From NCBI GenBank assembly GCA_010015655.1, contig ML976736.1, positions 180,989 through 244,988 of the forward strand: 64,000 bases of DNA, in the 5' to 3' direction. Shown here one piece after another: positions 44,511 through 56,760 of the stretch (position 1 is its first letter; every line of letters starts with the position of its first letter). The notes beneath the pieces were generated by a model. That model had not been told where the DNA came from. It searched no databases and saw only the letters and a list, made by a program, of their open reading frames with translations. Both the position numbers and the translations under genes were made by a program. The DNA comes from Bimuria novae-zelandiae CBS 107.79. Its lineage: Eukaryota; Ascomycota; Dothideomycetes; Pleosporales; Didymosphaeriaceae.

Positions 44511-47090
44511 ATGTCTGGATTCTCCGAATTTAAGATCCGTTCTACAGTGAAGCAAGAGCAGTCCCTGCTGACGCAAAGCATCTGGTTACTGAAGTCATGA
44601 ACGACACTGTCGACATCCGCCAACTCACTCGTGAGCAGCGAAACGTTTTGCTCTTTAGACCCAATATCGACATCTTCATCGGCGGTGAGCAAGTTGGCTA
44701 CGTTCAGAAGCGTGCAGCTATGGCTATGTCGCCTATGCCTAATGACCTCATCCGTAAGCGCCTCAAGACCATACTTGCCTATTTGAATATGCTAAAGTGA
44801 TAAATATCACATTAAATATATATTCCTTTAGCACTTTAGCACATGTAATATCACTTGTGCTAAAGTAATATTATTTATACTATAGCTGTATTACTTAAGA
44901 ATATCGCCCTGGCACCCTTCGCTAATTAGTAAAACTATATCCTATAGCTAATTACATGTCTAGCTATTAAGCTTAGATTATACTACTAGGTAAATAATAT
45001 ATTTTTTTCGAAGTTACTAAATATTTATGCCTCATTTTACCTATACTTATTTTATAACTTAATACTGATAGTATCTTCTTACCTAATTATTTAATAATAG
45101 CATTATTTTATACATTATTACGAATATTTCTATTTAATTACTAACTAGCGTAATACTTAATAACTTTCCCTTAGAACTATCTAATAATTTATTTAACTTT
45201 AGCGCTATTTTCTACATAACTTATCTAAAGAAGAATAAACTAGACTCGCTTAGTAATTAAAGGATAACTAGTTAAGTCGTGTATAAATGTCTTTATTACC
45301 CCCTTAATAGTCTATAGTTAAATAAAAAGTGTAATAACGCTACTTACTTCGTAAAGCGTAAATATACTTCTATCTTTAAAATAATAGTGAGCATCTTATA
45401 CAACTAAGACTTAGAGTTTACTTCGTAATTAAAGTAGCTTTATATAAAAGGCCCTTTTTAGAGTTAAGTATTAGATGTTATTTTACGCCGCGTCTTTAAT
45501 TAATAAAAGTATATTAAGTTGGTTGTTAGTCTTCTTACATGTCGACGCTTGCCATTCTCTGTGGGGAAATAGGATAAGATGCAGGATATCGTATTAGCAT
45601 GTAATCTAGTAATTAAAGATCTTCTTCTTACATCCCGCTATGTAGCTATGCGCTATATAACTGCTACTTTTAACTTTTACTAATCCTAGTTAAAAGCAAA
45701 ACTTTAGGCGGCCGTGTTAAAGATCTACCTCTTAACTAATCTCTAAACATCGCCTTATTAACTTGGCATTATAGCAGTATATGCTAGGTGGATTAATAGT
45801 AGCTATTGGCCTAAAAGAACCCTCCTATCTATGCCTAAATATTAATATAGCCTCACTAGCGAGCATTAGGCAGCCTTAATTATAAAAACAATTAAAAATA
45901 TAATATTATAAAGTAGATTAGCTATTATACTAGTAATAATACTACTTTTAATAATACCTGCTTAAAACATCTCTCTTAAGCACTATAGGATACGTACGGT
46001 ATATGTTATTTATAATACTTAATTAAAAGATAACTAATTATTTTATTTAAATATCTTATTACTATAGATACTATAGAATCTAATATATTACGTATATTAT
46101 AAATTTCTTTCTTTAAGCCTTCCTCCTTACGTCCCTAAAGGAAGCTTTAAATGCAGTACTTACCGTCTTTAGTAACGTAACTAGTCCTAAGATATATAAG
46201 TACTTTAACTACGTACTTAATAATACGTTTACTAAAAAATTATTATTTTAGCCTAAAGCTCTAGGGTAGTAAGAATAATTATTAAATATAATATAAAAGG
46301 GCAAGACTAAAAAAGTGCTTAGTAGCTAGCTAATTCTAATAATAATAATTTCCAAAACCAGTAAACTATCCTAATAATATATAAACTATATAATATCTCG
46401 GTCTACCTTTAGAGCTTATTTATTTATAGTAATTTATAGGAGGAGCGAGTAAGTTTACAGCTAAAGATAAATAATAATACCTAATAGAACTTATAGTATA
46501 CATTAATTAATTATCTTATTTAAAAATAGTTATTAGTTAAGCAATATTTGCATAATTATAATAAAAAGGTTAGTAATAATATTCTTAACTGGTTAAATTA
46601 GAATTAATTTAAGAAAATAAATATATTTCTATAACTATTTACTTTAGTAACTTTTTAAGCTAAAAGTACGGACTCTATACTATCGCAATCGCTTATAATT
46701 ATACATAGGCTACTACGCTATTATAAAAAGAAAAAAATTTATAGCTAATTCTAATATCTAGGAAAATTACTTAAAACTAAAAATATATAATAACTATATT
46801 TTTTATTTAATTAAGATAGGCTAGTTCGTTCCTAATATATATTATACTATAATTAATAATATACTTATTTACGCCACCGCTCTCCTCCTTAATCCTTTAA
46901 AGCAAGCTAAGTATATTAAATATTACTAGCTATAGTTATAGCACAAGAACGTAATTACTAGTGCCCTTACTATTTAAGGGAAAGAGTATAAGTATCTGTA
47001 TAAAGCTAGGCCTATATAGTTAGCTAGTAAAATATTTAGCTCGTAAAAGCTACTGCTGGACGAGTAAGACTCTTTACTTAAACAGATATA

Positions 47091-48955
47091 ACGTGGTTCA
47101 CCACCGAGCGGACCAACCCCACCGAGCGGGCCACTTTTTAAAAGTCAGTCTATTGCGAAGCGCCTCCTACAACACCACTATAATTTACTATAATTCGCAG
47201 AATATAGAAATACTATTTAGACTTATCGCTATTAGATGCATCTATAATTTCTACTGCGCAGGTGCGAGCGTTGTGGCCAGCTTTACCGTAACGTCCGCAG
47301 CGCCTCTGCCCACGCACCCTCTTTACAGACTCTTCACCCTCCTTTTGCCCACTACTATCCTTTTTAGCTATTAAATCGACTACCTCTCTTACTATAAGTG
47401 TCTTAGCTGCCTAAATATACTTTCTCTTTTAACTTTTTACCTTTATTACTATCTCTACTACTTTGCGAAGCCCTACTATTTCTTATTATATTAATACTGT
47501 TTCGTGCCCTATTAATGCAACACCTTTATTAAGCTGCCTAATAGCTCTAAGAAGCAGAGAAACTAGTAAATCTCTATACTTCTATACACGCTTATAAACT
47601 AGCGTTAACTAAGCCTCTATCTCGCGGAGGTTGCTTAGTATTTTTAATTTTTATAGGGTATCCTCTGCATTAGATAAAGTTAGCGTATAAAAAACTATAT
47701 TAAGTCTTAATAACACCGCCTCTAGGTCGTGTAAGACTAATTTAGCGCCTCTAAAGCCTGCGCAGATGTTCGCCTTTATTATTACCTTTTTAAAAGCTAT
47801 TTTAAAGGCTAGTAGAAAGGCCTCCTTCTTAATCTACTTAGTGCTATACTATGCTAAGCTACTAATCTTATTGCTATACGCCTGCTTTAAAGGCGAAAAA
47901 TAACCCACATTAAGTGGCTACAAGAGGTGTGATAAGTGTAAAGGTATACAAAGAATAATAATCTTCTCTTCCTTATAGTATTTATAGAATTCGTGTGAGC
48001 AGTAGCTCTCGTAATTATCTATAATTAGTAGCTAGTATGCACCTAAACTACGCGCCTTAGTATAGGTATTAAAGTGCCTTAGTTAGGCAAGGCTAAGCTT
48101 GTTTAACGTCTAGCTATTAGGACTAACTTTAATAACCTAGTCTTAGGGTAGATTGTGGAACTAGGACGTAATTAGAACCTTACTAGAAAAGATAAAAAAG
48201 GGTAGTAAAGCCTAGCCTTTAGCGCTAACACCCTAGATATTAGTAACCTACCTATAGTTACTAGGTTAAATCTTCTTTAGGTTGCTTCGCTTCTTAGAGC
48301 CTGTAAAGACTATCTAACCCTGTATTACCCCTATTATAAAGCCTGTCTTGTCGAAGTTATACGTGTTGTCATCAGCGATACCGTACTTAGCCTTAGTATT
48401 AGTAACTAGCTTAAACTAGGGCGTTATAATACGTAGATCTTTATTTAGGGCTTACTAATAATTATGTAAATAGCTCCTTTAAAGCTTAATTTCTGGCGTA
48501 CGCGTCTTAAGCCTGTCTATCTAGTACTTACTAATAGGCTATCTACCACGCTTAGTAAGTAAATTATTAGCTATATTTTAGACTATATCCCTTATTACAC
48601 CTATTCCTCGCTAGTTAAGCTTAAGTATACGTTAGACTAGAGCTTCCTCCTCTAGCATAGTTAGCTTCTTTAAGTTAGGCTCGCGATCGCGTCGAGAGAG
48701 GGCTCCTTAGCGTTATTATTATACTATTATTTAAGGCACGCTAAAGGCTATAATAACACGTCTTTTACTTTTATCGCAATCTTTAATTATAGCTTAAATA
48801 GCAAGCTATAGTGCGTTTTTAGTATAAGGTTATTGCGCGTTATATTGTAATGGCATTATAGTATAAGCTAGAGGTGGGCTGCATTTAGCAAAGTTGGCCC
48901 GCTTGGTGGGGTTGGTCCGCTCGGTGGGGTTGGCCCGCTCGGTGGTGAACCACGT
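47091..48955 (-). mobile_element. pogo/Fot1-type element F, nested in the hAT
   Basis: Inverted ends ACGTGGTTCACCACCGAGCG, TA duplications at 47089-47090 and 48956-48957, length 1865 bp. The inverted repeats contain two or three tandem GAGCGGRCCAACCCCACC units. The minus strand encodes a transposase relic: YNFDKTGFIIGVIQ (about 48350; DETG changed to DKTG), LLIIDN in place of LLIIDGH (about 48010), PLNVGYF in place of PLDVGYF (about 47920). Each change is a G-to-A type transition, so the catalytic site is ruined. Confidence 0.88.
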
Positions 48956-49395
48956 TACGTTATAGATAATTTAACTAATATAATAAATTATTTTAAAGCC
49001 TTTATTAAGGTAGTACTTATTAAAATAAATAGTTTACTACTTTAACAGTAGTTTTATAAGAATTAGCGGAAGGCTTATCCTTAACTAAATTAAATAGCTA
49101 TCAATATTTATTAATCCCGCCGAAATTAGCTAATCTAGAATTTATTTTCTTTAGTAGTTAACGTACTCTCTCCTAGAATAGAGAGCGGATAGCTTATAAG
49201 AATCTAAAAAAAAGTTAAATATATTAGTAACTAGCTGCGTAAAAGGCATATTTAAAAGGCTACTTATAGTAGTATAGGTATAATTACTAACACAGATCTT
49301 AATAGCAGTAATAATAATAACTTAGTTATTAATTTTAATTAACACTAGCGTGTAATAACGTAGATAGATTAATTATTTCTGTACACCTTATTTGT

Positions 49396-49564
49396 GATAT
49401 TCACAGGTGATAGGACGATATCACAGGTACTAGGGCAATATTACAGGTGCTAAAGTGCTAAAGTGATATCACATGTGCTAGGGCGATATCACATGTGCTA
49501 GGGCGATATCACATGTGCTAGGGCGATATCACATGTGCTAAGGTAATATCACATTTGCTAAAGC
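49396..49564 (+). repeat. Subterminal tandem repeats of the hAT (20-bp unit)
   Basis: Five consecutive 20-bp units of GATATCACATGTGCTAGGGC type fill 49465-49564; three more degenerate units precede at 49396-49456. The unit is partly palindromic (TGATATCA, CACATGTG). Similar motifs occur near the left end of the element at 44800-44875. Such arrays are typical transposase-binding sites of hAT elements; this is not a CRISPR array, because there are no unique spacers. Confidence 0.8.
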
Positions 49565-50249
49565 GCTAAAGTGATATTCTAGCACACTTTATTCCTTTTG
49601 GAATATGAATATGAATATGACGCTAGCACATGTGATATCACAATAGGCAAGTATGCTCAAGGCCACCAAGTTCAGCTTCTAGGAAGGCTCTGTGGACTTT
49701 CAGGCCATGAAGACTATCTTGCACTACTTTCCCGCCCACTTCTTGGGTGGTGAGACGGTACGAAAGATCCCGATGGGCAAGAATTTCACGGAGGCAGCCT
49801 AAAATCTTCTGCGCCGGAGCTACTTTCGGACTGTAATTTTATGGACACATATGCATACCTGAACCATAGTATCGATCTTGAAGATGCCCTACTTTCGTAC
49901 CAGGCGCTCTACGTCCTGCTTACGTCGGTGGCGTTTGTTGACAAGCTTTTCACCCACGTCGCTAACTGCTACGCACACCTTCAATACAAGCAGATCCCCG
50001 ACCCGGAGGACTTCGCTTGCTTCTTGGAGGCTCATTCCACACTTGCCAAGGCAATGAGCGACATTGATGCTCGTCACGGAGCTGAGCGCAAGGCTCACGC
50101 CCGAGGGAAGCGTGAGCAATTCTGTGAGGAGGCCCGCCAGAAGTATGAAGAGCAGGAAAAGGCTCGTAAGGCCGAGGAAAGAAGGCGGCAAAGGTTCGCC
50201 AGGCCGAGGAGAAGTACGAGGAACTCGTTTTGAATGAGGAATAGTACTA

Positions 50250-52375
50250 CCGTGCCTCGGCAGTCAGTGCAACACGTCAGTCAATGCAACACCCCACCAT
50301 GCAACGTACCAACTTTCACGCGCCGCATCCCCACCAATATGGATCCAATCAAGGCAGCAATTACAGCAATCGAATCGCAAGAGCCAGGAGCATCTTTTTC
50401 ATATAGAAAAATTGCAAAAGAATATGGTGTTGTACTTTCTACATTGACGCGCTGGCACTAAGGCGTCACGTAGGCGCGTGCAGATACCGACTCTACACGT
50501 CGAAATCTCAGCCTATAGCAAGAATCAGAGCTCCTACGATATATTAGAGGCCTTACTAAACGTGGCCTTCCTCCTACACGGCAAATGATACAAAGCTTTG
50601 CCTCTACTATAGCCAAAAAGGAGGTTAGCTTATCATAGGTTGATCGCTTTGTGAGGCGCCACCCTGAATCCTTGATATCACGATGGACGACCGGCATCGA
50701 CAGCAATCGCCATAAAGCTGACTCCCTAGGCAAATATGAGGACTACTTTCAGCTTCTACAGCAAAAGATTGGCCAGTATCAGATCGAGACTCAGCATATA
50801 TACAATATAGACGAAAAAGGCTGCCTGCTCGGCATCACCTCCCGCTTAAAGAGGATCTTTGATAGACCTCTGTACGAGAGCAAGGCAGTAAGGCAAGCTA
50901 TTTAGGATAGTAGCCGTGAATGGATATCGATTATCGCTTGCATATGCGCCGACGGATCTGCCCTAGATCCAGCTCTAATCTATCAGGCCACCTCTACAGA
51001 TATACAATCAAGTTGGATAGAGGACCTCAACCCTTAACATTATTAAGTCTTTATTACCGTATTAGAATCTGGCTAGACGAATAATTAGATAGGCCTTGCA
51101 TAGCTTTAACAGGTGTTTAATCGCCTCACAAAGTCAAAAGCTGGACGATTATATCGACTATTAATCCTTAATAGCCATGGATCTTACGTTACTATGGATT
51201 TTATCAACTTTTGCGATCGTAATAAGATCCTGTTAGCTATCTATCCACCACATTCGACCTATACGCTGCAGCCTCTAGATGTCTGCATGTTTAAGCCTCT
51301 ATTAATAGCATATTTAAACGAGCTATTAGCCTTCTTATAAGATAGCCTAGGAATAGCCTTTATTACTAAAAGGGACTTCTTTAGCTTATTCTAAAAGGTC
51401 TAGGTTAGTACTATAAGGTAGCTATTAGTACTCCGGGCCTTTAAGGCTACTAGCCTATTACCTCTATATCTAGAAGTTATCCTTAAGCGGTTTAACAACG
51501 ATCACGTACCTAAGTAAGAATTACGAAAAAGCTTAATCTTAGTACTTAGCGCATTAGATTAGAGGAAAATTAATAGGCTTCTAAAAGCTTATATTAATGT
51601 AGGGGCTAGTAATGTGGCTAAAAAGCTAAGTCGAACTATATACTTAATCTCTACACGAGCACAGCTTGCAGAGCATGAAAATTAGGGCCTACGAAAGGCC
51701 CTAACTATCTAAAAGAAACGCTTAAAGCGAGGCAGGCCTCTGCCTTTTAATTAGCCTTATAAGGATTAAGGGGGATCTGTTTTCGTGTCACCCTATCGCG
51801 TTTAGCGGGTACGTAATTGTTTACATAAAAAAGATGCTAAAGCGTAGTAACTATAGCTTTAAAAACGTAAGCAAGTAGAGGCACGTTAGGCTAGCTAGTA
51901 GCTTAAAATAAGGCTACTCTAAAAAAGGCGTATTACTTAAGTAGCTGCTAAAGATACACGCGCGAAGCAAAGGGCTAATAAAGCTATAGAGCAACGCCTT
52001 AAGTAATAGGCCTGTAAGACACAAAGTTAACTTTAAAAATAGATTAAAATACCTAAATTAGTAAACAAGAAGGCTTTAAAGCCTCTTAGTAAGCCTACTA
52101 AGAAAAAACAGCCTTAGCGTAAGGCTATAAATATTAATAAGGCCTTATCTGTTGCATCCGCCTCACAGTCGCGTAGAGGCCGAATCATTAGAACACTAAG
52201 TAGATATTAATAATCTAAGTAGCTAGCAATTATCTACAGGCCTCAGAGACCCCAAATCCAGAAAATCTCGTAATAATATTAATTATAGGTGGCTCAGCAG
52301 CTTCATGTTGCTGGCCGAGCGATCTTGTTGGGGTGTTGCATTGACTGACGTGTTGCACTGACTGCCGAGGCACAG
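50250..52375 (+). mobile_element. pogo-type element A
   Basis: Inverted ends CCGTGCCTCGGCAGTCAGTG (left) and CTGTGCCTCGGCAGTCAGTG (right, reverse complement); TA duplications at 50248-50249 and 52376-52377; 2126 bp. It carries one transposase frame on the plus strand. Its right-hand TA is shared with the next element, B. Confidence 0.92.
50339..52213 (+). pseudogene. Transposase relic of element A (DDE, pogo type)
   Basis: An intact HTH start (MDPIKAAITAIESQEPGASF, then YRKIAKEYGV) is followed by stops at Gln/Trp positions. The frame is kept over 620 codons with no indel. The first catalytic Asp survives in YNIDEKG (about 50805). The second appears as LILNSHGS (about 51160, Asp to Asn). The third survives in LQPLDVCMFKPL (about 51270). 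The C-terminal half is lysine-rich, as in other pogo-type proteins. Damage is by transitions only, so RIP rather than neutral decay inactivated it. Confidence 0.85.
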
Positions 52376-52377
52376 TA

Positions 52378-54516
52378 ACATGTTGGTTCAGCACTTGGCG
52401 CGGTTCGGCAAATGGCGCACCCCCGCATTTTCCACCCAATCCTTCACCCACCCATAACTCAGCCAATATGGATCCAATTGACAAGGCAATTGAAGAAATC
52501 GAATCGCGCGGACTAGGAGAAGAATTCTCGTATCGAAAAATAGCGAAAAAATATGGTGTACCAGACACTACGTTGAGGAGGATACACCAGGGCAAAAACG
52601 TGCCGATGAAAGAGCAACAACTCCAACGGCGAAAACTTACCCCTTAACAAGAACTGGAGCTTGTAAGCTATATAGAAAAGCTTACAGGCCGTCGTCTACC
52701 ACCTATAAGGGAGATGCTGCAGAATTTTGCTTTATTAATTGCAAAAACCAATAGCAAACAACCAGTAGGAAAAAGCTAGGTTACCCGATTTATTAACCGT
52801 TACAACGTCGAAATCACCCCCTATTAGGTTACTAGAATGGATCGCGCGCGCCACCAAGCTGATTCAGGGGCTAAATATAAGTAATTCTTTTAACTTCTAC
52901 TAGAGAAAATGGAGGAGTACAATATAGAGCCTCGTCACACGTATAATATGGATGAGAAGGGCTTCCTTACAGGAGTGATTGGAAGAAGCAAAAGGATCTT
53001 CAGCAAAGCTATATAGGACCGCGGGGAAGTGAAATCAGCCCTTCAAGATGGCAACAGAGAGTGGATAACCATCCTAGCTTGCGTCTGCGCTGATGGAACT
53101 GCGTTGCCACCAAGGCTACTATTTGCAGCTGCCAATAACGCTCTCCAATCGGCCTGGGTAGAGGATATTGAGGCTGGGAAGCATGAGGTATTCGTCACTA
53201 CATCTCCTAATGGATGGACCAACAACGATATAGGCCTTGCGTGGCTCGAGCAGGTCTTCGATCGGTATACAAAAGCGAAAGCTCGTCGATCCTATCGACT
53301 ACTAATCGTGGATGGCCATGGGTCCCACGTAACGAGAGAGTTTATCAACTACTATGACCACAATCGGATTCTCCTTATAATATTCCCCCCTCACAGTACC
53401 CACACGCTGCAGCCCCTTAATGTAGTACTCTTTAAGCCTCTCTCATCAGCCTACTCAAAAGCCCTCACTACCTATTTCCACAAGGCCCAGGGGCTACTCT
53501 CAGTAAAGAAAGGAGACTTCTTCCCTCTCTTCTAGGAAGCCTGGACCATCTCCTTTAAGAAGAAAACGATTCTAAAGTCCTTTAAGGCCACTAGTATATG
53601 GCCCCGTAACGCTAAGGTTATCCTTCAGAAATACAGGCCATCAACTCCAGTGGAGCAGGATTCGAGAGAGAGCAGTACCTCTGTACTCAGCGGCAAGGAT
53701 TGGCTCAAAATCGAGACCCTCGTGCGTAATACTGTAAGGGAAGAGGGCAGTAGGGAGGTGCAGAAGCTGAAGCGTTCTCTCCACCACATCTCTGTTCAAA
53801 ATGACATCCTCCACGCTGAGGTACAAGGCCTGACAAAGGCCCTACAAGTCAAGAAGAAGCAGCAGAAGAAGAGCAAGCCTCTAGACCTGCAACAACGCAA
53901 GGAGTACCACGGTGGTGCAGTTTTCTAGTCCCCGAGGAAGCTAAGGGAGGCTAGAGTACGCGAGAGCGTTATAGATAAGGAGAAAGAGAAAGTAGAACTC
54001 GAAAAAGCGCGTAAGAAGGCAAAAATAACCTCAGCTAAGCTACGTAACCTGCAGGAGAAGAAAGAGAGAGAAAGGTTAAGGGTTAAGAAAAAGGAGGAAA
54101 AGGAGAGGGTCGCGGCAGAGAAACAGGCTAAGCAACAACGGATGATTCAGGAGAAAGAAAACTCCGAAAAGGCTATACAAACTTCCTAAAAGGGAAAGAG
54201 GAAGGCCTCAAAGCCTGCCGCAGCGCCAAAACAGAAAAAAAAGCAACGTGTGGTGGTTGCTAAGGGTAGGGGGGATAGGGGTGATAAAATGGGGCGTGAT
54301 CCAGCACCCACAACAACAACGCGCCGTGGCCGCAACATCAAACTTCCAGCGAAATTCCAGTAGTACATCTTTTTCGCAGCAATTTATATAGTAATTAAAT
54401 AAATTATTAGAATATTCTAGCTATTGTGGATGACTCAGTAACGAGGTGTTGTAAACTGCGTGATTTGGTTGGGGTGCGCCATTTGCCGAACCGCGCCAAG
54501 TGCTGAACCAACATGT
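52378..54516 (+). mobile_element. pogo-type element B
   Basis: Inverted ends ACATGTTGGTTCAGCACTTG at both sides; TA at 52376-52377 and 54517-54518; 2139 bp. It abuts element A directly, using the same TA dinucleotide. Confidence 0.92.
52468..54363 (+). pseudogene. Transposase relic of element B (best preserved of the array)
   Basis: 632 codons from ATG at 52468 to TAG at 54361-54363 in one frame, with about nine internal TAA/TAG stops and no frameshift. HTH at the start (FSYRKIAKKYGVPDTTLRRI), a second HTH with RFINRYNVE, DDE block 1 YNMDEKGFLTGV (about 52940-52985), block 2 LLIVDGHGSHVTREF with intact Asp (about 53297), block 3 as LQPLNVVLFKPL (Asp to Asn, about 53410), then a long coiled coil (KKEEKERVAAEKQAKQQR) and a basic tail RRGRNIKLPAKFQ. 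A 168-codon stop-free piece (53029-53535) covers the core. Confidence 0.9.
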
Positions 54517-54542
54517 TATCGTGCCGTTCGCGATACCACCTA

Positions 54543-56651
54543 ACGTGTCCGTGCACCCAATGCACGGATTCAGCCAATGCACGCCGAACACCATAAACGC
54601 TCTATTAGAAATAAGGCTGCAGAACCACCCACAAACAATATTATTATAAGATTTTCTACTAGGATAGTAAATCGATAGCTGCGATTCATTTGCACTATTT
54701 AAATCTATCTGGAAGCTTAACGTTGCGGCCGCTCTGTGTGGATTTGGTTAGGGCAGCAGATGCGCCCTTTGAGGCCTCCCCAACATCCGTAGCATTAACA
54801 ACACGTTTCTGACGCTTTCTGCTCTGTGGAGATGGCTGAGAAGCTTTTCTCTTACTCCTTTGGGATAGTTGTAGAGCCTTTTTAGCGTTATTGGCAGACT
54901 TCTGGGCAGTGCGCTAAGCTGCCTTTTTAGCTCTCTCCTTTTCCTTTGCCTTCTTCGCTGCCTCTCTCGCTGCACGCTTTTCTTGCTAGATTTTCTCCTT
55001 ATATAGCTTAGCTGCCTTCTTTAGCTCTGCTATCTTTGCTTTTTAAAGCTACTACTACTTATCCTCTTACTCCTTAATTAATTAACGATAACGTGCCTCC
55101 CTTACTTTCCTTAGTAACTATAAAATAGCCCCACTATAATACTCCTAGCGCTATTAAAGGTCTAGAGCTTTACTCTTCTTATTACGCTTCTTCTTAATAG
55201 ATAGCGCCTGCCTAAGCCTATTGTTGTCATGCTTAAGCAGCTCATTTTTAACAGATAGGTGGTAGAGTGATTAACGAAGCTTCTATATATCCTTACTACT
55301 TTAATCACTCACTGCAGAGCGTATAAGCCTATCTATCTTTCTCTAGTCATGATCGCTAAGCCCTGATAAGGAGCTATTGCCTAATTCTTGATCCTAGGTG
55401 AACCTATTAAGGATAGGGTTAGGATCAGGTGGCGATATACCTGTGGCTCTAAAAGAGCTGAGGATAGTTAATTCCTTAAAAGAGGCCTTCTACGCATTCT
55501 AGAATAGGGGAAAGAAGTCGCCGTTAGTGATAGAAGCTAGGCCCTGGCTTCTATAAAGGTATCTTGATAGCTCTGCTGAGTAGGCTATTGATAGAGGCTT
55601 GAACATCGCAATATTAAGTAGCTAAAGTGTATAAGTTAAATAAGGAGGTAAGATAGCAAGCAGGATCCTATTCTAATTATAATAGTTAATAAAGTCTATA
55701 GTAACATAAGATCCGTGGCCGTCTATAATTAAAAGTTAATATAATTATTAAGCCTTCTCTTTTATACAGCGATCAAACACCTGCTTAAGCCAGGCAAGCC
55801 TGATATTGTTGTTCGTCCAGCCAGAGGATAATAAGGTGATAAAGACTTTATAATATCCTGCCTTGATATCCTCTACCCAGCTTGATTGGATGTCCTTGTT
55901 GGCAGCCTCATAGATAAGGCTTGGCGGCAAAGCTGATCCATCAGCGCAGATACATGCTAGGAGCGTGATCCACGCGCGATTGCCATCCTGGAGTGATGCC
56001 CTAACCTCCTTCTTCTCCCACATTCGTCTGCTGAATATCCTCTTTGTTCTACCAACGATACCGATCAGGACACCTTTTTCATCCATATTGTAGATATGAC
56101 GAGGATCTATGCGATATTAATCGATCTTACTATGTATAAGGTTGAAATAGAGGCGATATTTATCTACTGAATCAGCTTTGTGGCGATTGCTGTCCATGCC
56201 GACGGTCCATTGCAAGATGAGATGAATGCTGTGTTAGTTAATAAAGCGGGTAACCTAGCTCTCGCTGACTGGCTCCTTTGCTATCGTCGAGGCAAAATTC
56301 TGTATCATCTCTCTAGTAGGAGGTATATGTCTCTCTGTGAGCCTTTTGATATATCGTACAAGCTCCTGCTCTTGCTATAGGTTGAGCTTTCGCTGATTAA
56401 TTGTGTTAGCTACACGCGTCGCGGTAACACCTTGGTGCCTTCGTGAGAGTGTAGATCGATTAACACCATATCTGGTAGCAATTTCTGTATATGAAAAATC
56501 TTCTCCTGGTTCTCGCGATTCGATCTCATCTATCGCAGCTTGAATTGGATACATATTGGTGGAGTTATCGCGTGTTGAAAGTAGGGAGTTTTGACGCGTC
56601 GGATGTTCGGCGTGCATTGGCTGAATCCGTGCATTGGGTGCACGGACACGT
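54543..56651 (-). mobile_element. pogo-type element C
   Basis: Inverted ends ACGTGTCCGTGCACCCAATG, continuing about 47 bp; TA at 54541-54542 and 56652-56653; 2109 bp. It is in the opposite orientation to A and B and separated from B by only 22 bp between the flanking TAs. Confidence 0.92.
54695..56554 (-). pseudogene. Transposase relic of element C
   Basis: 620 codons in one frame from ATG 56554 to TAG at 54695-54697. N-terminal HTH (FSYTEIATRYGVNRSTLSRR), then YNMDEKGVLIGIVGRTKRIF (first Asp intact, about 56085), LLIIDGHGSYVTMDF (second Asp intact, about 55730) and LQLLNIAMFKPL (third Asp to Asn, about 55600), then the charged coiled coil and basic tail SGRNVKLPDRFK. Stops are TAA/TAG at Gln or Trp positions, densest in the last third. 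Closely related to A and B. Confidence 0.88.
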
Positions 56652-56760
56652 TATACGTTACTCGCCCCACACGCCAACCGGAGGTTGGCCCTGCGCAGCC
56701 CAACGTAACTTCGTAGCCTAACGTAACTTTGTATAAAGAATCGAAATTAATCTAGTCTTT

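Larger units (their letters stand above)
44770..49655 (+). mobile_element. hAT element in the BTB-like gene, with nested pogo F
   Basis: Starts CATACTTGCCTATT and ends with its reverse complement; the 8-bp target duplication is CTCAAGAC (44762-44769) and CTCAAGGC (49656-49663), differing by one transition. The transposase relic on the plus strand reads ATALLLNPLKQAKYIKYY (about 46870-46930) and, beyond pogo F, AYPQLNQI-like and VKYISNQLRK-like C-terminal dimerisation blocks (about 49070-49240) with RIP stops. Subterminal repeats are listed separately. Length without pogo F is about 3.0 kb. Confidence 0.85.
44511..50235 (+). pseudogene. BTB-like unknown gene, split by a hAT element
   Basis: The 5' part (44511-44769) encodes MSGFSEFKIRST, then, after a small frameshift, MNDTVDIRQLTREQRNVLL followed by LFRPNIDIFIGGEQVGY, which resembles the start of a BTB/POZ fold. 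A hAT inserted at codon LK. The 3' part resumes at 49656 with LKATKFSF, a TAG stop, EGSVDFQAMKTILHYFPAHF, another stop and a frameshift, then a helical charged tail (ERKAHARGKREQFCEEARQK). Removing the hAT and one target copy makes NDLIRK-RLKATKFSF continuous, which proves a single gene. The family looks lineage-specific; the BTB assignment is tentative. Frameshifts, stops and insertion make it inactive. The pogo array starts only 15 bp after its end. Confidence 0.65.

Noticed and set aside
49396..49564. Possible CRISPR-like array
   Set aside because: Units are contiguous 20-bp tandem repeats without unique spacers, in a eukaryotic hAT subterminal region.
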